Shown here piece by piece: positions 29,154-39,298 of a stretch of DNA of 64,000 nt. This stretch comes from Allodiplogaster sudhausi. Lineage: Eukaryota > Nematoda > Chromadorea > Rhabditida > Diplogasteridae. Below the pieces are notes generated by a model. It made no database searches and was not told the DNA's origin. It worked only from the letters and a program-made list of their open reading frames with translations. The position numbers and the translations under genes are program-made. The stretch's first letter is position 1. Each line of letters begins with the position of its first letter. The stretch spans positions 1-64,000 of the forward strand of contig CALZFC010000199.1 in NCBI GenBank assembly GCA_945643635.1, in the 5' to 3' direction.

Positions 29154-30205
29154 CTAATGATTCAAAGTGGTCCGAATTGTATTTAAACGAACCGTCTTGA
29201 CGAGATCTAACTATGCATACCTTCACTAGTAGAAGAATACCTATCATGACTTGGCCAGAACATGTCAAAATGTGATTTTATCTAAAATTGACCATATCTT
29301 TTTTTTGTCTAAAATTGACCATATCTTTTTTTCTGATGATTCAAAGTGGTCCTAATTGTATTTAAACGAACCGTCTTGACGAGATCTAACTATACATACC
29401 TTCACTAGTAGAATACCTATCACGACTTGGCCAGAACATGTCAAAATGTGATTTTATCTAAAATTGACCATATCTTTTTTTTGTCTAAAATTGACCATAT
29501 CTTTTTTTCTGATGATTCAAAGTGGTCCTAATTGTATTTAAACGAACCGTCTTGACGAGATCTAACTGTAAATACCTTCACTAGTAGAATACCTATCACG
29601 ACTTGGCCAGAACGTGTCAAAATGTGAATTTGTCTAAAATTGACCATATCTTTTTTTGTCTAACATTGACCATATCTTTTTTTCTGATGATTCAAAGTGG
29701 TCCGAATTGTATTTAAACGAACCGTCTTGACGAGATCTAACTGTAAATACCTTCACTAGTAGAATACCTATCACGACTTGGCCAGAACGTGTCAAAATGT
29801 GAATTTGTCTAAAATTGACCATATCTTTTTTTGTCTAACATTGACCATATCTTTTTTTCTGATGATTCAAAGTGGTCCGAATTGTATTTAAACGAACCGT
29901 CTTGACGAGATCTAACTATGCATACCTTCACTAGTAGAATACCTATCATGACTTGGCCAGAGCATTCAAAATGTGATTTATCTAAAATTGACCATATCTT
30001 TTTTTGTCTAAAATTGACCATATCTTTTTTTCTAATGATTCAAAGTGGTCCGAATTGTATTTAAACGAACCGTCTTGACGAGATCTAACTATGCATACCT
30101 TCACTAGTAGAATACCTATCATGACTTGGCCAGAACATGTCAAAATGTGATTTATCTAAAATTGACCATATCTTTTTTTGTCTAACATTGACCATATCTT
30201 TTTTT
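29154..30205. repeat. Hexamer higher-order unit D-X-Q-Q-G-G (1052 bp)
   Basis: Six monomers in order: D with gtagaagaat; X with atacat and cacgac; Q with gtaaat and gaacgtg after tcctaattg; a second Q with gaacgtg; G with gagcattc; and G with acatgtc. The next monomer is D again, giving a period of 1052 bp. Confidence 0.87.
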
Positions 30206-30733
30206 CTAATGATTCAAAGTGGTCCGAATTGTATTTAAACGAACCGTCTTGACGAGATCTAACTATGCATACCTTCACTAGTAGAAGAATACCTATCATG
30301 ACTTGGCCAGAACATGTCAAAATGTGATTTTATCTAAAATTGACCATATCTTTTTTTTGTCTAAAATTGACCATATCTTTTTTCTGATGATTCAAAGTGG
30401 TCCTAATTGTATTTAAACGAACCGTCTTGACGAGATCTAACTATACATACCTTCACTAGTAGAATACCTATCACGACTTGGCCAGAACATGTCAAAATGT
30501 GATTTTATCTAAAATTGACCATATCTTTTTTTTGTCTAAAATTGACCATATCTTTTTTTCTGATGATTCAAAGTGGTCCTAATTGTATTTAAACGAACCG
30601 TCTTGACGAGATCTAACTATAAATACCTTCACTAGTAGAATACCTATCATGACTTGGCCAGAACATGTCAAAATGTGATTTATCTAAAATTGACCATATC
30701 TTTTTTTGTCTAACATTGACCATATCTTTTTTT
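30206..30733. repeat. Trimer D-X-hybrid (528 bp)
   Basis: Three monomers: D, X, and a hybrid with ataaat in its left half but catgac, gatttatct and aacatt in its right half (switch between 30,619 and 30,653). The right half matches the last G of the preceding hexamer. The unit can be read as a hexamer that lost three monomers by exchange between its third and sixth members. Confidence 0.85.
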
Positions 30734-31786
30734 CTAATGATTCAAAGTGGTCCGAATTGTATTTAAACGAACCGTCTTGACGAGATCTAACTATGCATAC
30801 CTTCACTAGTAGAAGAATACCTATCATGACTTGGCCAGAACATGTCAAAATGTGATTTTATCTAAAATTGACCATATCTTTTTTTTGTCTAAAATTGACC
30901 ATATCTTTTTTTCTGATGATTCAAAGTGGTCCTAATTGTATTTAAACGAACCGTCTTGACGAGATCTAACTATACATACCTTCACTAGTAGAATACCTAT
31001 CACGACTTGGCCAGAACATGTCAAAATGTGATTTTATCTAAAATTGACCATATCTTTTTTTTGTCTAAAATTGACCATATCTTTTTTTCTGATGATTCAA
31101 AGTGGTCCGAATTGTATTTAAACGAACCGTCTTGACGAGATCTAACTATAAATACCTTCACTAGTAGAATACCTATCACGACTTGGCCAGAACATGTCAA
31201 AATGTGAATTTGTCTAAAATTGACCATATCTTTTTTTGTCTAACATTGACCATATCTTTTTTTCTGATGATTCAAAGTGGTTCGAATTGTATTTAAACGA
31301 ACCGTCTTGACGAGATCTAACTATAAATACCTTCACTAGTAGAATACCTATCACGACTTGGCCAGAACATGTCAAAATGTGAATTTGTCTAAAATTGACC
31401 ATATCTTTTTTTGTCTAACATTGACCATATCTTTTTTTCTGATGATTCAAAGTGGTCCGAATTGTATTTAAACGAACCGTCTTGACGAGATCTAACTATG
31501 CATACCTTCACTAGTAGAATACCTATCATGACTTGGCCAGAACATTTCAAAATGTGATTTATCTAAAATTGACCATATCTTTTTTTGTCTAAAATTGACC
31601 ATATCTTTTTTTCTAATGATTCAAAGTGGTCCGAATTGTATTTAAACGAACCGTCTTGACGAGATCTAACTATGCATACCTTCACTAGTAGAATACCTAT
31701 CATGACTTGGCCAGAGCATTTCAAAATGTGATTTATCTAAAATTGACCATATCTTTTTTTGTCTAAAATTGACCATATCTTTTTTT
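30734..31786. repeat. Hexamer higher-order unit D-X-K-K-G-G (1053 bp)
   Basis: This has the same order as the hexamer at 29.2 kb, but positions three and four carry ataaat and acatg instead of gtaaat and acgtg. The G monomers carry acatttc and gagcatttc. It is therefore a diverged copy and not a recent duplicate of the earlier hexamer. Confidence 0.87.
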
Positions 31787-32315
31787 CTAATGATTCAAAG
31801 TGGTCCGAATTGTATTTAAACGAACCGTCTTGACGAGATCTAACTATGCATACCTTCACTAGTAGAAGAATACCTATCATGACTTGGCCAGAACATGTCA
31901 AAATGTGATTTTATCTAAAATTGACCATATCTTTTTTTTGTCTAAAATTGACCATATCTTTTTTTCTGATGATTCAAAGTGGTCCTAATTGTATTTAAAC
32001 GAACCGTCTTGACGAGATCTAACTATACATACCTTCACTAGTAGAATACCTATCACGACTTGGCCAGAACATGTCAAAATGTGATTTTATCTAAAATTGA
32101 CCATATCTTTTTTTTGTCTAAAATTGACCATATCTTTTTTTCTGATGATTCAAAGTGGTCCTAATTGTATTTAAACGAACCGTCTTGACGAGATCTAACT
32201 GTAAATACCTTCACTAGTAGAATACCTATCATGACTTGGCCAGAACATGTCAAAATGTGATTTATCTAAAATTGACCATATCTTTTTTTGTCTAACATTG
32301 ACCATATCTTTTTTT
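31787..32315. repeat. Trimer D-X-hybrid (529 bp), second copy
   Basis: D, X, then a hybrid with gtaaat at 32,201 and catgac at 32,230-32,235. Together with the preceding hexamer it makes a 9-mer of 1582 bp, nearly the same length as the 1580 bp of 29,154-30,733. Confidence 0.85.
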
Positions 32316-33541
32316 CTAATGATTCAAAGTGGTCCGAATTGTATTTAAACGAACCGTCTTGACGAGATCTAACTATGCATACCTTCACTAGTAGAAGAAT
32401 ACCTATCATGACTTGGCCAGAACATGTCAAAATGTGATTTTATCTAAAATTGACCATATCTTTTTTTTGTCTAAAATTGACCATATCTTTTTTTCTGATG
32501 ATTCAAAGTGGTCCGAATTGTATTTAAACGAACCGTCTTGACGAGATCTAACTATACATACCTTCACTAGTAGAATACCTATCACGACTTGGCCAGAACA
32601 TGTCAAAATGTGATTTTATCTAAAATTGACCATATCTTTTTTTTGTCTAAAATTGACCATATCTTTTTTTCTGATGATTCAAAGTGGTCCTAATTGTATT
32701 TAAACGAACCGTCTTGACGAGATCTAACTATAAATACCTTCACTAGTAGAATACCTATCACGACTTGGCCAGAACATGTCAAAATGTGAATTTGTCTAAA
32801 ATTGACCATATCTTTTTTTGTCTAACATTGACCATATCTTTTTTTCTGATGATTCAAAGTGGTCGAATTGTATTTAAACGAACCGTCTTGACGAGATCTA
32901 ACTATAAATACCTTCACTAGTAGAATACCTATCACGACTTGGCCAGAACATGTCAAAATGTGATTTGTCTAAAATTGACCATATCTTTTTTTGTCTAACA
33001 TTGACCATATCTTTTTTTCTGATGATTCAAAGTGGTCCGAATTGTATTTAAACGAACCGTCTTGACGAGATCTAACTATGCATACCTTCACTAGTAGAAT
33101 ACCTATCATGACTTGGCCAGAACATGTCAAAATGTGATTTATCTAAAATTGACCATATCTTTTTTTGTCTAACATTGACCATATCTTTTTTTCTAATGAT
33201 TCAAAGTGGTCCGAATTGTATTTAAACGAACCGTCTTGACGAGATCTAACTATGCATACCTTCACTAGTAGAATACCTATCACGACTTGGCCAGAACATG
33301 TCAAAATGTGAATTTATCTAAAATTGACCATATCTTTTTTTGTCTAACATTGACCATATCTTTTTTTCTGATGATTCAAAGTGGTCCGAATTGTATTTAA
33401 ACGAACCGTCTTGACGAGATCTAACTATAAATACCTTCACTAGTAGAATACCTATCACGACTTGGCCAGAACATGTCAAAATGTGATTTGTCTAAAATTG
33501 ACCATATCTTTTTTTGTCTAACATTGACCATATCTTTTTTT
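32316..33541. repeat. Short K-rich segment
   Basis: Seven monomers in the order D, X, K, K, G, G-like with cacgac, K. The monomer near 32,860 reads ggtcgaattg, with one c lost. It leads into the uniform G expansion. Confidence 0.8.
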
Positions 33542-34585
33542 CTGATGATTCAAAGTGGTCCGAATTGTATTTAAACGAACCGTCTTGACGAGATCTAACT
33601 ATGCATACCTTCACTAGTAGAATACCTATCATGACTTGGCCAGAACATGTCAAAATGTGATTTATCTAAAATTGACCATATCTTTTTTGTCTAACATTGA
33701 CCATATCTTTTTTTCTGATGATTCAAAGTGGTCCGAATTGTATTTAAACGAACCGTCTTGACGAGATCTAACTATGCATACCTTCACTAGTAGAATACCT
33801 ATCATGACTTGGCCAGAACATGTCAAAATGTGATTTATCTAAAATTGACCATATCTTTTTTTGTCTAACATTGACCATATCTTTTTTTCTAATGATTCAA
33901 AGTGGTCCGAATTGTATTTAAACGAACCGTCTTGACGAGATCTAACTATGCATACCTTCACTAGTAGAATACCTATCATGACTTGGCCAGAACATGTCAA
34001 AATGTGATTTATCTAAAATTGACCATATCTTTTTTTGTCTAAAATTGACCATATTTTTTTTTCTGATGATTCAAAGTGGTCCGAATTGTATTTAAACGAA
34101 CCGTCTTGACGAGATCTAACTATGCATACCTTCACTAGTAGAATACCTATCATGACTTGGCCAGAACATGTCAAAATGTGATTTATCTAAAATTGACCAT
34201 ATCTTTTTTTGTCTAACATTGACCATATCTTTTTTTCTAATGATTCAAAGTGGTCCGAATTGTATTTAAACGAACCGTCTTGACGAGATCTAACTATGCA
34301 TACCTTCACTAGTAGAATACCTATCATGACTTGGCCAGAACATGTCAAAATGTGATTTATCTAAAATTGACCATATCTTTTTTTGTCTAAAATTGACCAT
34401 ATCTTTTTTTTCTAATGATTCAAAGTGGTCCGAATTGTATTTAAACGAACCGTCTTGACGAGATCTAACTATGCATACCTTCACTAGTAGAATACCTATC
34501 ATGACTTGGCCAGAACATGTCAAAATGTGATTTATCTAAAATTGACCATATCTTTTTTTGTCTAAAATTGACCATATCTTTTTTT

Positions 34586-34759
34586 CTGATGATTCAAAGT
34601 GGTCCGAATTGTATTTAAACGAACCGTCTTGACGAGATCTAACTATGCATACCTTCACTAGTAGAATACCTATCATGACTTGGCCAGAACATGTCAAAAT
34701 GTGATTTATCTAAAATTGACCATATCTTTTTTTGTCTAAAATTGACCATATCTTTTTTT
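34586..34759. repeat. Representative 174 bp monomer (class G)
   Basis: This copy has the most common form in the window and serves as a reference unit. It starts at ctgatgattc and ends in the last T of the second AT-rich box. Offsets: gattcaaagtgg near 6-17, the invariant segment taaacgaacc...gatctaacta at 31-60, the class-defining atgcat at 60-65, actagt at 72-77, catgac at 89-94, ttggcc at 95-100, and the two AT-rich boxes at 124-149 and 150-174. By hand count it has 57 G or C in 174 bases. It carries single BglII-type (agatct) and SpeI-type (actagt) sites, so most of the array would be cut at monomer spacing by such enzymes. Confidence 0.95.
34709..34759. repeat. Internal tandem duplication of a 25-26 bp AT-rich box within the monomer
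   Basis: The last 51 bases of the reference monomer are two adjacent copies of tctaaaattgaccatatc followed by seven Ts, joined by a single g. The second copy in many monomers reads aacatt in place of aaaatt, which is a useful phase marker. Nearly all monomers in the window have two boxes; a few have one or three. This indicates that the present monomer arose by a short tandem duplication inside an older unit of about 148 bp. The direction of that change is inference. Confidence 0.93.
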
Positions 34760-35282
34760 CTGATGATTCAAAGTGGTCCGAATTGTATTTAAACGAACCG
34801 TCTTGACGAGATCTAACTATGCATACCTTCACTAGTAGAATACCTATCATGACTTGGCCAGAACATGTCAAAATGTGATTTATCTAAAATTGACCATATC
34901 TTTTTTTGTCTAAAATTGACCATATCTTTTTTTCTGATGATTCAAAGTGGTCCGAATTGTATTTAAACGAACCGTCTTGACGAGATCTAACTATGCATAC
35001 CTTCACTAGTAGAATACCTATCATGACTTGGCCAGAACATGTCAAAATGTGATTTATCTAAAATTGACCATATCTTTTTTTGTCTAAAATTGACCATATC
35101 TTTTTTTCTGATGATTCAAAGTGGTCCGAATTGTATTTAAACGAACCGTCTTGACGAGATCTAACTATGCATACCTTCACTAGTAGAATACCTATCATGA
35201 CTTGGCCAGAACATGTCAAAATGTGATTTATCTAAAATTGACCATATCTTTTTTTGTCTAACATTGACCATATCTTTTTTTT

Positions 35283-35812
35283 CTGATGATTCAAAGTGGT
35301 CCGAATTGTATTTAAACGAACCGTCTTGACGAGATCTAACTATGCATACCTTCACTAGTAGAAGAATACCTATCATGACTTGGCCAGAACATGTCAAAAT
35401 GTGATTTTATCTAAAATTGACCATATCTTTTTTTTGTCTAAAATTGACCATATCTTTTTTTCTGATGATTCAAAGTGGTCCTAATTGTATTTAAACGAAC
35501 CGTCTTGACGAGATCTAACTATACATACCTTCACTAGTAGAATACCTATCACGACTTGGCCAGAACATGTCAAAATGTGATTTTATCTAAAATTGACCAT
35601 ATCTTTTTTTTGTCTAAAATTGACCATATCTTTTTTTCTGATGATTCAAAGTGGTCCGAATTGTATTTAAACGAACCGTCTTGACGAGATCTAACTGTAA
35701 ATACCTTCACTAGTAGAATACCTATCATGACTTGGCCAGAACATGTCAAAATGTGATTTATCTAAAATTGACCATATCTTTTTTTGTCTAAAATTGACCA
35801 TATCTTTTTTTT
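35283..35812. repeat. D-X-hybrid trimer inside the G expansion (530 bp)
   Basis: D (gtagaagaat), X (tcctaattg, atacat, cacgac, gatttta), then a hybrid with gtaaat at 35,697 and catgac at 35,726-35,731. It has the same composition and length as the trimers at 30.2 and 31.8 kb, so this trimer is a recurrent module. Confidence 0.87.
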
Positions 35813-37209
35813 CTGATGATTCAAAGTGGTCCGAATTGTATTTAAACGAACCGTCTTGACGAGATCTAACTATGCATACCTTCACTAGTAGAATACCTAT
35901 CATGACTTGGCCAGAACATGTCAAAATGTGATTTATCTAAAATTGACCATATCTTTTTTTGTCTAAAATTGACCATATCTTTTTTTCTGATGATTCAAAG
36001 TGGTCCGAATTGTATTTAAACGAACCGTCTTGACGAGATCTAACTATGCATACCTTCACTAGTAGAATACCTATCATGACTTGGCCAGAACATTTCAAAA
36101 TGTGATTTATCTAAAATTGACCATATCTTTTTTTGTCTAACATTGACCATATCTTTTTTTTCTAATGATTCAAAGTGGTCCGAATTGTATTTAAACGAAC
36201 CGTCTTGACGAGATCTAACTATGCATACCTTCACTAGTAGAAATACCTATCATGACTTGGCCAGAACATGTCAAAATGTGATTTTATCTAAAATTGACCA
36301 TATCTTTTTTTTGTCTAAAATTGACCATATCTTTTTTTCTGATGATTCAAAGTGGTCCGAATTGTATTTAAACGAACCGTCTTGACGAGATCTAACTATG
36401 CATACCTTCACTAGTAGAATACCTATCATGACTTTGGCCAGAACATGTCAAAATGTGATTTATCTAAAATTGACCATATCTTTTTTTGTCTAAAATTGAC
36501 CATATCTTTTTTTCTGATGATTCAAAGTGGTCCGAATTGTATTTAAACGAACCGTCTTGACGAGATCTAACTATGCATACCTTCACTAGTAGAATACCTA
36601 TCATGACTTGGCCAGAACATGTCAAAATGTGATTTATCTAAAATTGACCATATCTTTTTTTGTCTAAAATTGACCATATCTTTTTTTCTGATGATTCAAA
36701 GTGGTCCGAATTGTATTTAAACGAACCGTCTTGACGAGATCTAACTATGCATACCTTCACTAGTAGAATACCTATCATGACTTGGCCAGAACATGTCAAA
36801 ATGTGATTTATCTAAAATTGACCATATCTTTTTTTGTCTAAAATTGACCATATCTTTTTTTCTGATGATTCAAAGTGGTCCGAATTGTATTTAAACGAAC
36901 CGTCTTGACGAGATCTAACTATGCATACCTTCACTAGTAGAATACCTATCATGACTTGGCCAGAACATGTCAAAATGTGATTTATCTAAAATTGACCATA
37001 TCTTTTTTTGTCTAAAATTGACCATATCTTTTTTTCTAATGATTCAAAGTGGTCCGAATTGTATTTAAACGAACCGTCTTGACGAGATCTAACTATGCAT
37101 ACCTTCACTAGTAGAATACCTATCATGACTTGGCCAGAACATGTCAAAATGTGATTTATCTAAAATTGACCATATCTTTTTTTGTCTAAAATTGACCATA
37201 TCTTTTTTT

Positions 37210-38254
37210 CTGATGATTCAAAGTGGTCCGAATTGTATTTAAACGAACCGTCTTGACGAGATCTAACTATGCATACCTTCACTAGTAGAATACCTATCAT
37301 GACTTGGCCAGAACATGTCAAAATGTGATTTATCTAAAATTGACCATATCTTTTTTTGTCTAACATTGACCATATCTTTTTTTCTGATGATTCAAAGTGG
37401 TCCGAATTGTATTTAAACGAACCGTCTTGACGAGATCTAACTATGCATACCTTCACTAGTAGAATACCTATCATGACTTGGCCAGAACATGTCAAAATGT
37501 GATTTATCTAAAATTGACCATATCTTTTTTTGTCTAACATTGACCATATCTTTTTTTCTGATGATTCAAAGTGGTCCGAATTGTATTTAAACGAACCGTC
37601 TTGACGAGATCTAACTATGCATACCTTCACTAGTAGAATACCTATCATGACTTGGCCAGAACATGTCAAAATGTGATTTATCTAAAATTGACCATATCTT
37701 TTTTTGTCTAACATTGACCATATCTTTTTTTTCTAATGATTCAAAGTGGTCCGAATTGTATTTAAACGAACCGTCTTGACGAGATCTAACTATGCATACC
37801 TTCACTAGTAGAATACCTATCATGACTTGGCCAGAACATGTCAAAATGTGATTTATCTAAAATTGACCATATCTTTTTTTGTCTAAAATTGACCATATCT
37901 TTTTTTCTGATGATTCAAAGTGGTCCGAATTGTATTTAAACGAACCGTCTTGACGAGATCTAACTATGCATACCTTCACTAGTAGAATACCTATCATGAC
38001 TTGGCCAGAACATGTCAAAATGTGATTTATCTAAAATTGACCATATCTTTTTTTGTCTAAAATTGACCATATCTTTTTTTCTGATGATTCAAAGTGGTCC
38101 GAATTGTATTTAAACGAACCGTCTTGACGAGATCTAACTATGCATACCTTCACTAGTAGAATACCTATCATGACTTGGCCAGAACATGTCAAAATGTGAT
38201 TTATCTAAAATTGACCATATCTTTTTTTGTCTAAAATTGACCATATCTTTTTTT
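37210..38254. repeat. Cryptic hexamer of class G monomers, copy 1 (1045 bp)
   Basis: Six G monomers that look alike but carry an ordered pattern in the second AT box and the next monomer start: aacatt/ctgatg, aacatt/ctgatg, aacatt with eight Ts/ctaatg, then three times aaaatt/ctgatg. The same pattern follows immediately in the next six. Confidence 0.8.
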
Positions 38255-39298
38255 CTGATGATTCAAAGTGGTCCGAATTGTATTTAAACGAACCGTCTTG
38301 ACGAGATCTAACTATGCATACCTTCACTAGTAGAATACCTATCATGACTTGGCCAGAACATGTCAAAATGTGATTTATCTAAAATTGACCATATCTTTTT
38401 TTGTCTAACATTGACCATATCTTTTTTTCTGATGATTCAAAGTGGTCCGAATTGTATTTAAACGAACCGTCTTGACGAGATCTAACTATGCATACCTTCA
38501 CTAGTAGAATACCTATCATGACTTGGCCAGAACATGTCAAAATGTGATTTATCTAAAATTGACCATATCTTTTTTTGTCTAACATTGACCATATCTTTTT
38601 TTCTGATGATTCAAAGTGGTCCGAATTGTATTTAAACGAACCGTCTTGACGAGATCTAACTATGCATACCTTCACTAGTAGAATACCTATCATGACTTGG
38701 CCAGAACATGTCAAAATGTGATTTATCTAAAATTGACCATATCTTTTTTTGTCTAACATTGACCATATCTTTTTTTCTAATGATTCAAAGTGGTCCGAAT
38801 TGTATTTAAACGAACCGTCTTGACGAGATCTAACTATGCATACCTTCACTAGTAGAATACCTATCATGACTTGGCCAGAACATGTCAAAATGTGATTTAT
38901 CTAAAATTGACCATATCTTTTTTTGTCTAAAATTGACCATATCTTTTTTTCTGATGATTCAAAGTGGTCCGAATTGTATTTAAACGAACCGTCTTGACGA
39001 GATCTAACTATGCATACCTTCACTAGTAGAATACCTATCATGACTTGGCCAGAACATGTCAAAATGTGATTTATCTAAAATTGACCATATCTTTTTTTGT
39101 CTAAAATTGACCATATCTTTTTTTCTGATGATTCAAAGTGGTCCGAATTGTATTTAAACGAACCGTCTTGACGAGATCTAACTATGCATACCTTCACTAG
39201 TAGAATACCTATCATGACTTGGCCAGAACATGTCAAAATGTGATTTATCTAAAATTGACCATATCTTTTTTTGTCTAAAATTGACCATATCTTTTTTT
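38255..39298. repeat. Cryptic hexamer of class G monomers, copy 2 (1044 bp)
   Basis: The pattern repeats the previous unit in order (two aacatt/ctgatg, one aacatt/ctaatg, three aaaatt/ctgatg), with only the T-run length in the third monomer changed. This supports tandem duplication of a roughly 1.04 kb block. Confidence 0.8.

Noticed and set aside
34616..34650. CENP-B box
   Set aside because: I compared the conserved segment on both strands with the nTTCGnnnnAnnCGGGn pattern; only short partial matches such as ttcg occur and the CGGG part is missing.
34709..34759. WRKY W-box-like ttgacc motifs and TATA-like stretches as promoter signals
   Set aside because: They occur in every monomer as part of the AT-rich box, with no gene to control; chance motifs in a repeat.
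34586..34759. Identity with a known centromeric satellite (human alpha, Arabidopsis ~178 bp, rice CentO, maize CentC)
   Set aside because: Length is similar to some of these, but I recognise no sequence match; a database search would be needed to name the family or species.
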